A stretch of DNA of 64,000 nt from Agromyces agglutinans (lineage in GTDB: Bacteria > Actinomycetota > Actinomycetes > Actinomycetales > Microbacteriaceae), in NCBI RefSeq assembly GCF_009647605.1, contig NZ_WJIF01000002.1:1-64000 (forward strand), given 5' to 3'. Made by a program: the position numbers and the translations under genes. A model generated the notes under the pieces. That model had not been told where the DNA came from, did not search any database, and saw only the letters and a program-made list of their open reading frames with translations. Positions within the stretch are counted from its first letter, which is position 1. Every line of letters starts with the position of its first letter. This document shows positions 43,081 through 51,846 of this stretch, one piece after another.

Positions 43081-45405
43081 ATGCCCAAGGAATTCTCGGG
43101 GAAGATCGAACACGACATCCGGGACTCCGTGCCCGACTGGTCGCCGTATGAGCTGCCGAAGGCGCCCGATGGCGCACCCAACGTGCTCATCATCCTGTAC
43201 GACGACACCGGCATGGCGTCGTGGTCGCCCTACGGCGGTCGCATCGACATGCCGACGCTCGACCGCCTCGCGGCGAACGGCCTGACCTACACGCAGTGGC
43301 ACACCACGTCCATCTGCTCGTCGACGCGATCGACGTTCCTCACCGGCCGCAACCACCACGCCAACGGCATGGGCGTCATCATGGAGGGCACCAACGGCTT
43401 CCCGGGCTACTCGGGGCGCATCCCCGCCGAGTGCGCGACGATCGGCCAGGTGCTGCAGGACAACGGCTACTCGACGTTCTGGGTCGGCAAGAACCACAAC
43501 GTGCCCGAAGAAGACATCTCCTCGGGCGGTAGCAAGTCGCAGTGGCCGCTCGCGATGGGCTTCGACCGCTTCTACGGCTTCCTCGGCGGCGAGACCAACC
43601 AGTGGTACCCCGACCTCGTGGAGGACAACCGGTTCATCGAGGCGCCGTACACGCCCGACGAGGGTTATCACCTCTCGAAGGATCTCGCCGACCAGGCGAT
43701 CCGGATGATCCGCGACCAGAACGCCTCGAACCCCTCGAAGCCCTGGTTCACCTGGTTCTGCCCCGGCGCGAACCATGCGCCGCACCAGGCTCCCGACGAG
43801 TACATCGCCAAGTACAAGGGCCTCTTCGACGACGGCTACGACGCCTACCGCACCTGGGTGCTCGGGCGCATGATCGAGCGCGGCATCCTGCCCGCCGGAA
43901 CCGTCCTCACCGAGTTCGACCCGATGCCCGAAGACCAGGCGAACCCCGCCGATCACGTCAAGCCGTGGGACTCGCTCTCCGACGACGAGAAGCGCCTCTT
44001 CAGCCGCATGGCCGAGGTGTTCGCCGGATTCAGCGAGTACACCGACGTGCAGATCGGCCGGCTGATCGACTACCTCGAAGAGTCGGGGCAGCTCGACAAC
44101 ACGCTCATCTTCTACTGCGCCGACAACGGCGCATCCGGCGAGGGCAGCCCCGACGGGTCGGTCAACGAGAACAAGTTCTTCAACGGCTTCCCCGACGACC
44201 TGCAGGAGAACCTCGACAAGATCGACGCGCTGGGCTCGAACGCGACGTACAACCACTACCCCACCGGGTGGGCGGCGGCGTTCTCGACGCCGTTCAAGAT
44301 GTTCAAGCGCTACTCCCAGTTCTCGGGCGGCACGTGCGACCCGATGATCATCCACTGGCCCGCGGGCATCACGGCCAAGGGCGAGATCCGCCACCAGTAC
44401 CACCACTCGGTCGACGTGGTCTCGACGATCCTCGACGTCATCGGCATCGAGTTCCCCGACGTGTACCGCGGCGTGAAGCAGCGGCCGCTCCCGGGTGTCT
44501 CGATGAAGTCCTCCTTCGACTCGGCGCCCGACGCGCCCACCGAGAAGCACGTGCAGTACTACTCGATGCTCGGCACGCGCGGCATCTGGAAGGACGGCTG
44601 GAAGGCCTCGACCCTGCACGCGCCGCTGACCGGACACGGCCGGTTCGATGAGGACACGTGGGAGCTCTACCACGTCGACGTCGACCGATCGGAGTCGAAG
44701 AACCTCGCCGCCGAGCATCCCGAGAAGCTGCAGGAGCTCATCGAGGCGTTCGAAGTGGAGGCGAAGGAGAACTTCGTCTACCCGCTCGACGATCGTCCCG
44801 CGCGCGAGCAGTTGACCATCGAACGCCCCCAGGCGGAGCCCCCGCGCACCCGGTACGTGTACTACCCCGGGACGACCTCGGTCCCGGAATCGGTGGCGGT
44901 GAACGTGCGCGGCCGCTCGTACAAGATCATCGCCGACGTGGTGATCGACGACGACGCGCAGGGCATCCTGTTCGCGCACGGCTCGCGCTTCGGCGGGCAC
45001 GCGCTGTTCATCAAGGACGGCAACCTCAACTACGTGTACAACTTCCTCGGCATCCCGCCGGAGCAGACGTTCACGTCGGGGAAGCTCGCTCCCGGGCCGC
45101 ACGCGCTGGGCATGGAGTTCATCCGCGAGCGCGCGGGCGACCACGGCGAGTCGATCGGCACGTGCAAGCTCTACGTCGACGACCAGGTCGTCGCCGAGGG
45201 GCCGATGCGCACGCAGATCGGCAAGTTCACGCTGTGCGGCGACGGGCTCTGCGTCGGATTCGACAGCGCCGACGCGGTGAGCAGCCAGTACACGAACCCG
45301 TTCCCGTTCTCGGGCGGCAAGCTGCTGGGCGTGGGCATCGACATCAGCGAGGAGCAGTACCTCGACCTCGAGCTCGAGGCGCTCGCGGCGCTCGCGCGCG
45401 AGTAG
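43081..45405 (+). CDS. large sulfatase with C-terminal beta domain
   Basis: A 774-residue sulfatase. Asp41-Asp42 are in 'ILYDDTG', the formylglycine site Cys79-Ser-Ser-Thr-Arg83 in 'TSICSSTRSTFLTGRN', and Asp-Asn in 'FYCADNGASG'. The sulfatase core ends near residue 560. A C-terminal beta-rich domain (about 610-770) with 'RSYKIIADVVIDDDAQGILFA' looks like a laminin-G/concanavalin-type fold. There is no signal peptide. It is divergent from the FGE gene that should activate it. Confidence 0.92.
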   Translation: MPKEFSGKIEHDIRDSVPDWSPYELPKAPDGAPNVLIILYDDTGMASWSPYGGRIDMPTLDRLAANGLTYTQWHTTSICSSTRSTFLTGRNHHANGMGVIMEGTNGFPGYSGRIPAECATIGQVLQDNGYSTFWVGKNHNVPEEDISSGGSKSQWPLAMGFDRFYGFLGGETNQWYPDLVEDNRFIEAPYTPDEGYHLSKDLADQAIRMIRDQNASNPSKPWFTWFCPGANHAPHQAPDEYIAKYKGLFDDGYDAYRTWVLGRMIERGILPAGTVLTEFDPMPEDQANPADHVKPWDSLSDDEKRLFSRMAEVFAGFSEYTDVQIGRLIDYLEESGQLDNTLIFYCADNGASGEGSPDGSVNENKFFNGFPDDLQENLDKIDALGSNATYNHYPTGWAAAFSTPFKMFKRYSQFSGGTCDPMIIHWPAGITAKGEIRHQYHHSVDVVSTILDVIGIEFPDVYRGVKQRPLPGVSMKSSFDSAPDAPTEKHVQYYSMLGTRGIWKDGWKASTLHAPLTGHGRFDEDTWELYHVDVDRSESKNLAAEHPEKLQELIEAFEVEAKENFVYPLDDRPAREQLTIERPQAEPPRTRYVYYPGTTSVPESVAVNVRGRSYKIIADVVIDDDAQGILFAHGSRFGGHALFIKDGNLNYVYNFLGIPPEQTFTSGKLAPGPHALGMEFIRERAGDHGESIGTCKLYVDDQVVAEGPMRTQIGKFTLCGDGLCVGFDSADAVSSQYTNPFPFSGGKLLGVGIDISEEQYLDLELEALAALARE

Positions 45406-45437
45406 CGCTCGCGCGCGAGGGCACGCCCCGCACTCGG

Positions 45438-45473
45438 AGGCCTCGGCCGGTCCCCCATGGCCGGCCGGGGCCT
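45438..45473. terminator. bidirectional terminator hairpin
   Basis: AGGCCTCGGCCGG (45438-45450) pairs with CCGGCCGGGGCCT (45461-45473) with one mismatch, between the stops of the convergent sulfatase and SulP genes. Confidence 0.7.
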
Positions 45474-45476
45474 TCG

Positions 45477-47261
45477 TCATCTGCCCGACACGACCCACTC
45501 CGTGGCATCCGCGTAGGCACGGCGCTGCGAGTCGCCGATCCACTCGGTGCCGCGGTACACCGACTCCTCGCCGATCACCTCGATCAGTCCGCCCGCCGCC
45601 ATCTCGGCGACGACGCGTTCGTTCGTCACGATCACCCGCAGGGCCGACTCGTGCTCGGCGAGCGCTCGCGCGTACCGTTCGAGCACGCCGACCAGTGCCA
45701 GGCCCAACTGGTCGATTCCCCGCAGGCGGAGGATGACGACCGACGACCGGGTCGTCGCCTCGATGCGCGGCAGCTGCGCCTCGAACACGGGCGCGCTGGC
45801 GAAGAACAGGCTGCCGTAGGGCTGCAGCATGATGACCTGGTTCGCCCCGATGACCGGCACCGGCTCCTGCTCGCGACGCCGGCCGTCGGACTCGATCACG
45901 ATCTGCCGCACGGCGAGCCGGTTCGACTGCTTCGCGACGAACAGGATGATGCCGAGCCCCACGCCGATCAGCACGGCGAACTGCAGCGGCACGATCAGCG
46001 TGAGCACGAAGGTGACCGCCATGATCGTGGTCGGCACCACGCCGGTCTTCAGCACCGACTGCACGCGGGCCGGGTTGATCGATCCGACGCCGACGACGAT
46101 CAGCAGTGCGGCGAGCGACGGCATGGCGACGTACGCGACGACACCGGATGCCACGAGCACGACGAAGGCCATCACCGCCGAGGCGATGAACAGCGAGAGC
46201 CTGGTCTTCGCGCCCGCCGCCGTGATCAGCGCCGACGCAGACATCGACCCGCCGACCGGCATTCCCTGGAACACCCCGGCCGCGATGTTGCCCGCACCCT
46301 GCCCGACGAAATCGCGCGAGGCATCCGACTGGCGGCCGTCGGGATTCGGGATGCCCGCGGAGACCGCCGCGCCCTGCACGAGGCCGACGAACGCGAGCGA
46401 GAGCGCGGGCACCAGGAGCACGAGCACGTCCTCGACGTTCGGCAGTACGGGCGCGGGAAGGCCGGCCGGCACGTCGGCGATGTCGGCGACGACCGCGACC
46501 TCCCAGCCGATCCAGGCGTCGAACGCGAATGCGAGCAGCGAGCCGGCGACCACGGCGATCACGAGACCGAACGAGCCCAGCCGGGTGCGCGTGAGCCAGA
46601 CGATGAGTCCGAGGGTGACCGCGCCGACGAGGGTCGTCGGCCAGTCGAACTTCCAGAAGTGCACGAGCAGGTCGAACGCCCGGATCACCCGGTTGCCGCC
46701 CTCGCCCTCAGCGCCCGTGAAGTTCGACAGCTGGCCGAGCACGATGTTCACGCCGACCGCGGTGACGAATCCCGTCATCACGGCCGTGGGTACGAACCGC
46801 AGCAACCGACCGCCCTTCAGCACGCCCGCGACGACCATGATCACGCCGGTGAGCACCGCGAGCGTGAAGAGCGCTCGGTCGGGGTCGGGCCGGGAGGCGA
46901 GGTCGGTGTCGGCGACCACGAGCGACATCGCACCGGTCGCCTGCACCGCCATGAAGGTGCTGCTCGTGAAGCACGCCGCGCCAAGCATGCCGAAGAGGTA
47001 GGCGTACAGGCCGGCGAGCGGGTTCACGCCGGCGAGCACGCCGGCCGCGAGCCCGTCGGGCACGGACTCGACGCCGAGGACCGTGCCGGCGACCGCATCG
47101 CGCCCGATGGTCTTGCGGCTGAACACCGGGCGCACGCGCGCGGTCGCGCGACCGACGGCGCCCGTCGCGGCGCCGCGCAGGCGCTGCAGCGGCGAGATGC
47201 GCGATGCACCGGATGTCACGGCCGGCTCCGCCGGCTCCCGAGTGGACTCCGGATCGGTCAC
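45477..47261 (-). CDS. SulP/SLC26 anion transporter with STAS domain
   Basis: A 594-residue SulP protein with a cytoplasmic N-terminus (about 55 residues) and about 12-14 membrane helices. These include 'GVESVPDGLAAGVLAGVNPLAGLYAYLFGM' (the SulP signature region) and 'FQGMPVGGSMSASALITAAGAKTRLS'. A C-terminal STAS domain covers about residues 450-580. It may carry sulfate released by the neighbouring sulfatases or bicarbonate; the choice is not visible. The GTG at 47261 has a strong 'GGAAGGGGGAG' ribosome-binding site. Confidence 0.9.
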   Translation of the reverse strand: MTDPESTREPAEPAVTSGASRISPLQRLRGAATGAVGRATARVRPVFSRKTIGRDAVAGTVLGVESVPDGLAAGVLAGVNPLAGLYAYLFGMLGAACFTSSTFMAVQATGAMSLVVADTDLASRPDPDRALFTLAVLTGVIMVVAGVLKGGRLLRFVPTAVMTGFVTAVGVNIVLGQLSNFTGAEGEGGNRVIRAFDLLVHFWKFDWPTTLVGAVTLGLIVWLTRTRLGSFGLVIAVVAGSLLAFAFDAWIGWEVAVVADIADVPAGLPAPVLPNVEDVLVLLVPALSLAFVGLVQGAAVSAGIPNPDGRQSDASRDFVGQGAGNIAAGVFQGMPVGGSMSASALITAAGAKTRLSLFIASAVMAFVVLVASGVVAYVAMPSLAALLIVVGVGSINPARVQSVLKTGVVPTTIMAVTFVLTLIVPLQFAVLIGVGLGIILFVAKQSNRLAVRQIVIESDGRRREQEPVPVIGANQVIMLQPYGSLFFASAPVFEAQLPRIEATTRSSVVILRLRGIDQLGLALVGVLERYARALAEHESALRVIVTNERVVAEMAAGGLIEVIGEESVYRGTEWIGDSQRRAYADATEWVVSGR

Positions 47262-47457
47262 ACCGCTCCCCCTTCCGACGCGAGCCCGCCCGCTCCGCGT
47301 CGTTCTCGACTCTGACGCACGGGACCGTGACGGGCAAGGGCGGATGCGATCGCGTGTCGTCACGCGCCCGGGTCGTCGGGCGACGGCATACTCGATCCAG
47401 CCGGCGTCGGATCCGCCGGGCTCCGGCGGATCCTGCCGGAGGCATCCGTGGGGGATC

Positions 47458-48444
47458 GTGAACACCGTCGCCGACATGCGCTCATCGGTCTTCTTCGAGG
47501 GACCGACGCTCACCGAGCGCTCGAGCCGCTTCTGGATCCTGCTCGGCCTCGCGAGCGTGATCGCCGCCGCGGGGGTGGTCGGCGACTCCACGGCGACCGT
47601 CATCGGCGCGATGATCGTCGCGCCGCTGATGACGCCGATCCTCGGCGTCGTGCTCGCCACGGTGCTCGGCGACCGTGCCAACCTGCTGCGGTGCTGGACG
47701 CTCGTCATCGGTGGCGCGGCCGCCGCGATCGCGATCGGATACCTCGTCGGTCTGCTCGTCGCTCCCCCCGTGGTCGCCGCGACGAACGACCAGGTCGCCT
47801 CGCGCGTGACGCCGAGCCTCATCGACCTGCTCGCGGCCCTCGCCACGGGCCTCGTCGGTGCGATCGCGCTCATCCGCAAGGACATCTCCGACACGCTGCC
47901 CGGCGTCGCGATCGCGATCTCGCTCGTGCCGCCGCTCACCGTCGTCGGGCTCGCCATGGAGTCGGGCGCGTTCACCGAGGCGCTCGGCGCGTTGCTGCTG
48001 TTCGTCGCGAACGTGGCCGCGATCCTCGCGACCGGGGTCATCGTGCTGCTCGGCTACCGCATCGGCGCCGTCGCCGCGCTCGATCCCGGCGACGGAACCC
48101 GTGCCGGCTGGGGACGCGGTGGTCGCGCGATCGCCTCGGTCGTCATCACACTGGCGGTGATCGGCGTTCCGCTGGCCGTGTCATCGGTCCGGTTCACCGA
48201 CCAGTCGCTCCTCGAGAGCTCGGTGCGCACCGCGGTGGAGCCCTGGGTCGGCGAGGTGGGCTGGGAGCTGGCCGGCATCGAGGCGGACGGCTCCCACGCG
48301 ACGGTGACCGTCACCGGCACGCCGCCCCTGCCCGACACGGGCCCTCTGGAAGACGCGCTGCGCGCGCAGGGCGTCGAGCCCGCAGACGTCACGCTCGAGC
48401 TGATCCCCGCCTACCGGGTGCCGTTGGGCGGGGACGCGGGATAG
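47458..48444 (+). CDS. DUF389 family membrane protein
   Basis: A 328-residue protein with about six membrane helices; 'DSTATVIGAMIVAPLMTPILGVVLATVLGD' is the signature of the DUF389 family, function unknown. The last ~90 residues form a soluble alpha/beta tail. The GTG at 47458 is chosen for frame and proximity to 'GGGGGA'; an ATG at 47476 is also possible. It is divergent from the SulP gene. Confidence 0.82.
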   Translation: MNTVADMRSSVFFEGPTLTERSSRFWILLGLASVIAAAGVVGDSTATVIGAMIVAPLMTPILGVVLATVLGDRANLLRCWTLVIGGAAAAIAIGYLVGLLVAPPVVAATNDQVASRVTPSLIDLLAALATGLVGAIALIRKDISDTLPGVAIAISLVPPLTVVGLAMESGAFTEALGALLLFVANVAAILATGVIVLLGYRIGAVAALDPGDGTRAGWGRGGRAIASVVITLAVIGVPLAVSSVRFTDQSLLESSVRTAVEPWVGEVGWELAGIEADGSHATVTVTGTPPLPDTGPLEDALRAQGVEPADVTLELIPAYRVPLGGDAG

Positions 48445-48452
48445 TCGCCGGA

Positions 48453-48824
48453 TCAGCGCCAGGGACCGATCCGGCTGGCGCCGATGATCATCGCGAGCCC
48501 GGTGCCGAGCGCGGCGACGAGCGGCACCGCGACGACGGCCAGCGCGATCGTGTTGGGCCGGAACCGCAGCCCGTCGGGCCCGCCGATGTATGCGCCGATG
48601 GGCACCGAGTAGCCGCCTCCGCCGCCACCGCTGCCCTCGCCCGTGCCGGTCACGGCCTTGCCGGTGTCGGGCATCTCGCCCGCCCCCTCGCCGCCGCCGA
48701 AGGCGAAGCCGACGAGCGCGACGGGCACCAGCTCCTTGCCGTCGACCGTGGTCTTCTCGCCGTACGCCACCTTCGCGCCCCAGGAGGGCACGGATTCCGC
48801 CAGGTTCTCGATCAGCTTCCCCAT
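48453..48824 (-). CDS. GerW/YtfJ-like small membrane protein
   Basis: A 123-residue protein: 'YGEKTTVDGKELVPVALVGFAFGGGEG' resembles the GerW (YtfJ) family, followed by a Gly-rich stretch, 'YSVPIGAYIGGPDGLRFRPN' and one C-terminal membrane helix. The family is best known from spore-formers, but homologues are common in non-sporulating actinobacteria, where the role is unknown. It is convergent with the DUF389 gene. Confidence 0.8.
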   Translation of the reverse strand: MGKLIENLAESVPSWGAKVAYGEKTTVDGKELVPVALVGFAFGGGEGAGEMPDTGKAVTGTGEGSGGGGGGYSVPIGAYIGGPDGLRFRPNTIALAVVAVPLVAALGTGLAMIIGASRIGPWR

Positions 48825-48943
48825 GCGCTCGACCGTACGCGCGTTCGGCCCGCGCGGCCAGAGGGATTCCCCTGAGCGGCGCGCGACCGGGTACCTCGCG
48901 GCGGCGAGCCCGCCACCGGTCGACGCCGGCGAAGGCCGAGGTC

Positions 48944-48958
48944 TAGCATCGAGATCGA
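48944..48958 (+). promoter_or_regulatory. -10 element of probable leaderless MFS message
   Basis: TAGCAT at 48944-48949 ends eight bases before the ATG at 48958, with no clear ribosome-binding site between. Confidence 0.4.
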
Positions 48959-50889
48959 TGGCGAATCAGGCCGCGGCTTCGGCACCACTGATGTCCCACA
49001 GGCAGATCCTCTTCGTGATCTTCGGCCTGATGGCCGGCATGTTCCTGTCGGCCCTCGACCAGACCGTCGTCGGTACGGCCATCCGGACGATCGGCGACGA
49101 CCTCCAGGGGCTGAGCCAGCAGGCATGGGTGACGACCGCCTACCTGATCGTCTCGACGATCTCGACCCCGATCTACGGCAAGCTCTCCGACATCTGGGGC
49201 CGCAGGCCCCTGTTCATCGCGGCGATCGTCATCTTCATCCTCGGCTCGCTCCTCGCGACGTTCTCGACGTCGATGCTCGAGCTGGCGGCGTTCCGGGCGA
49301 TCCAGGGGCTGGGTGCCGGCGGCCTGATGTCGATGCCGCTCGCGATCATGGGCGACATGCTCGCGCCGCGGGAACGCGCCAAGTACCAGGGGTACTTCCT
49401 CGCGGTGTTCGGCATCTCGAGCCTCATCGGCCCCCTCGTCGGCGGCCTGTTCGCCGGTGCCGACGAGATCCTCTGGATCGCCGGCTGGCGTTGGGTGTTC
49501 CTCATCAACGTGCCGATCGGCATCGTCGCATTGGCCGTCGTCATGCGGTTCCTCCACCTTCCCAAGTCGGAGCACGACCGGGTGCGCATCGACTGGTGGG
49601 GCGCCACGACCGTGATCGTCGGGCTCGTGCCGCTCCTGCTCGTCGCCGAGCTCGGCCGCGACTGGGGCTGGGGCAGCCCGCTCGCGCTGGCCTGCTATGT
49701 CGTCGGAGGGCTCGGCCTGGTCGCCTTCGTCGTGGTCGAGGCTCGCATGGGCGACGACGCGCTCATCCCGTTGAAGCTGTTCCGTTCGCAGACGTTCTCG
49801 ATGGCGACCGTCATCGGCGTCTTCGTCGGGTTCGGCATGTTCGGCGCGATGATGACCATCCCCCTGTTCCTCCAGCTCGTGTTCGGCGCGACGCCGACCG
49901 AGAGCGGCCTGCAGATGCTGCCGATGATCCTCGGCATGATGGTCGCCTCCATCGGCAGTGGGCAGATCATCGCGCGCACCGGGCGCTACCGCATCTTCCC
50001 GATCCTCGGCACCCTGTTCCTGTCGGGCGGGTTCCTGACGCTCACGTTCCTCAGGTACGACTCGTCGTACTGGTTCATGGCCGGCGCGATGCTGCTCATC
50101 GGGCTGGGGCTGGGGCAGCTCATGCAGACGCTGACGATCGCCAGCCAGAATTCCGTCGGGCTGCGGGACATGGGCGTCGCGACCAGTGCCTCGACGTTCT
50201 TCCGCCAGATCGGCGGCACGCTCGGCACCGCGGTGCTGCTCTCGCTCCTGTTCACGGTCATGCCGCAGAACATCACCGGCTCGCTGTCCGACGAGGCGAC
50301 GTTGAGCGATGCACTGGATGCCGCACTCGATCCGGCCGTCGCGACCGCGCCCGAGAACGAGCAGATCATGGCGACGATCTACTCCCCGATCGTCGAGCCG
50401 ATCACGGCGAACCTGCCGCCACAGGTCGACCTTTCCGACGACGCCCAGCGCGCCCAGGTCGTCGACGAGGCCCTGCCGCAGATCGAGCAGGCGTTCGACG
50501 GTTCGGGCTCGGCCGAGTCATCCGTCGGCGGCGACGCGCTCGACGACACGTCGTTCCTCAACGGCGCCGACCCTCGTCTCTCGAAGCCGTTCCTCGTGGG
50601 CTTCACCGAGTCGGCCGTCGCGGTCTACCGGGTCGCCCTCGTCGTCGTGCTCATCGCATTCGTGCTCGCGCTGTTCTTCCGCACGCCGCCCCTGCGCGCC
50701 AAGTCGGCGCTCCAGGAGGCCGCCGACGAACGGGCGGCGGCTGCGGCGACGGAGTCGGAGGACTCGGCGCATGGGGCCGGCGAACGCACCGACACCGGGG
50801 TCATCGCCACTCGCGCCGCCGACGAGGTGGGTGCCATCGTGCAGCCCGGAGGCGACACCTCGTCGCACCGGCGAGCTGCCGACGATTGA
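48958..50889 (+). CDS. DHA2-type MFS multidrug efflux protein
   Basis: A 643-residue major facilitator of the 14-helix DHA2 type: 'LDQTVVGTAIRTIGDDL' (motif D1), 'GKLSDIWGRRPLF' (motif A) and 'FLINVPIGIVALAV' (DHA2 signature). A long extracytoplasmic loop of about 100 polar residues sits between the last two helices and a charged Ala/Glu tail of about 60 residues follows. Such EmrB/QacA-like pumps export drugs by proton antiport. No regulator gene is adjacent. Confidence 0.92.
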   Translation: MANQAAASAPLMSHRQILFVIFGLMAGMFLSALDQTVVGTAIRTIGDDLQGLSQQAWVTTAYLIVSTISTPIYGKLSDIWGRRPLFIAAIVIFILGSLLATFSTSMLELAAFRAIQGLGAGGLMSMPLAIMGDMLAPRERAKYQGYFLAVFGISSLIGPLVGGLFAGADEILWIAGWRWVFLINVPIGIVALAVVMRFLHLPKSEHDRVRIDWWGATTVIVGLVPLLLVAELGRDWGWGSPLALACYVVGGLGLVAFVVVEARMGDDALIPLKLFRSQTFSMATVIGVFVGFGMFGAMMTIPLFLQLVFGATPTESGLQMLPMILGMMVASIGSGQIIARTGRYRIFPILGTLFLSGGFLTLTFLRYDSSYWFMAGAMLLIGLGLGQLMQTLTIASQNSVGLRDMGVATSASTFFRQIGGTLGTAVLLSLLFTVMPQNITGSLSDEATLSDALDAALDPAVATAPENEQIMATIYSPIVEPITANLPPQVDLSDDAQRAQVVDEALPQIEQAFDGSGSAESSVGGDALDDTSFLNGADPRLSKPFLVGFTESAVAVYRVALVVVLIAFVLALFFRTPPLRAKSALQEAADERAAAAATESEDSAHGAGERTDTGVIATRAADEVGAIVQPGGDTSSHRRAADD

Positions 50890-50904
50890 GGCTCCGACCA
50901 CGAA

Positions 50905-50951
50905 GAAGCGCGCATCGCGATCCCCCCATTCGGAATCTCGATGCGCGCTTC
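50905..50951. terminator. bidirectional terminator hairpin
   Basis: GAAGCGCGCATCG (50905-50917) and CGATGCGCGCTTC (50939-50951) pair perfectly around a 21-base loop between convergent genes. Confidence 0.65.
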
Positions 50952-51010
50952 GACCCGTGGCCGGCAGGGCGCCCGAGTCGGGCGCCCCGCCGGTGATCGT
51001 GGTCCGCGGG

Positions 51011-51280
51011 TCAGGCCGTGCGGCGGCTGCCGCGCGTGAGGAGGCCGTAGATCAGCAGCACGACGATCGAACCGCCGATCGCGAGCAGCCAGGTGCCGAG
51101 GTCCCAGAACTCCTCGAGGCCCGTGCCGAAGAGGAGGCTGCCCAGCCATCCGCCGAGCAGGGCGCCCACCACGCCGAGCAGCAGCGTGACGAGCCATCCG
51201 CCGCCCTGCTTGCCGGGCAGGATCAGCTTGGCGATGGCGCCGGCGATGAGGCCGAGGATGAGGAATGCGAGGAAACCCAT
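51011..51280 (-). CDS. GlsB/YeaQ/YmgE family small membrane protein
   Basis: An 89-residue protein with three membrane helices and 'GLIAGAIAKLILPGKQGGGW', diagnostic of the transglycosylase-associated (GlsB/YeaQ/YmgE) stress-envelope family. ATG 51280 is chosen because the 'AAGGAG' ribosome-binding site is ten bases away; ATG 51289 would be only one base from it. Confidence 0.87.
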   Translation of the reverse strand: MGFLAFLILGLIAGAIAKLILPGKQGGGWLVTLLLGVVGALLGGWLGSLLFGTGLEEFWDLGTWLLAIGGSIVVLLIYGLLTRGSRRTA

Positions 51281-51417
51281 GTCGTGCATGCTCCTTCGTT
51301 CGTGACCGGCGGTTGCCGCGCCGTGGGTGGTGGCGCTCCCGTCCGATCGGGGGTGCATCCACCGAACCACGGCGGGGCGTGCAGGCCCGGGCCCTTGCGC
51401 CGACCCGCCCGGACGCG

Positions 51418-51846
51418 TTACGCGCGCGACGCGGGCGCCGCACGCGTGAACCGGATCACCGGCATCAGCCGGCCGGCCCGCGCCTGGTAGGCCTCGAAGG
51501 CCGGGGCGACGTTCACGAAGCGCTGGAACGCGATCGCCCGTTCGATGCCGTCGAGCTCGGATGCGTGGACCGGAACGATCTCGATGCGGTCGTCGACCAC
51601 GGCCTCGATCGTGGTGTCGGGCGCCGCGCGGAGATTGCCCACCCACGCCGGATCCCGCGGCGCGCCCATCGCCGAACCGACCACCATCCAGGCGTCCCCC
51701 TCGCGCAGCGACATCGCCGGGTTGATCCGTGCGAGCCCGGTCTTGACGCCGCGATGGTGGATGAGCACCAGGTTCGTGCCCCACGCGCCGACCTGCCCGC
51801 GGTTCGCGCGGAATTCCGCGATCACCCGCCGGTTGAACTCGGTCAT
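51418..51846 (-). CDS. deazaflavin (F420)-dependent nitroreductase family protein
   Basis: A 142-residue protein of the Ddn/DUF385 split-beta-barrel family: 'VLIHHRGVKTGLARINPAM', 'WMVVGSAMGAPRDPAWVGNLRAAPDTTIE'. Members use F420 or bind related flavins to reduce or protect small molecules. Its start overlaps the stop of the old yellow enzyme gene by one base (TGATG), so the two redox enzymes are co-expressed. Confidence 0.87.
   Translation of the reverse strand: MTEFNRRVIAEFRANRGQVGAWGTNLVLIHHRGVKTGLARINPAMSLREGDAWMVVGSAMGAPRDPAWVGNLRAAPDTTIEAVVDDRIEIVPVHASELDGIERAIAFQRFVNVAPAFEAYQARAGRLMPVIRFTRAAPASRA

Noticed and set aside
42364-45543. Open frame of over 1000 codons on the minus strand opposite the FGE and large sulfatase
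   Set aside because: It is Arg/His/Asp/Val-rich with no recognisable domain and lies opposite a well-supported sulfatase; high G+C removes stops from antisense frames.
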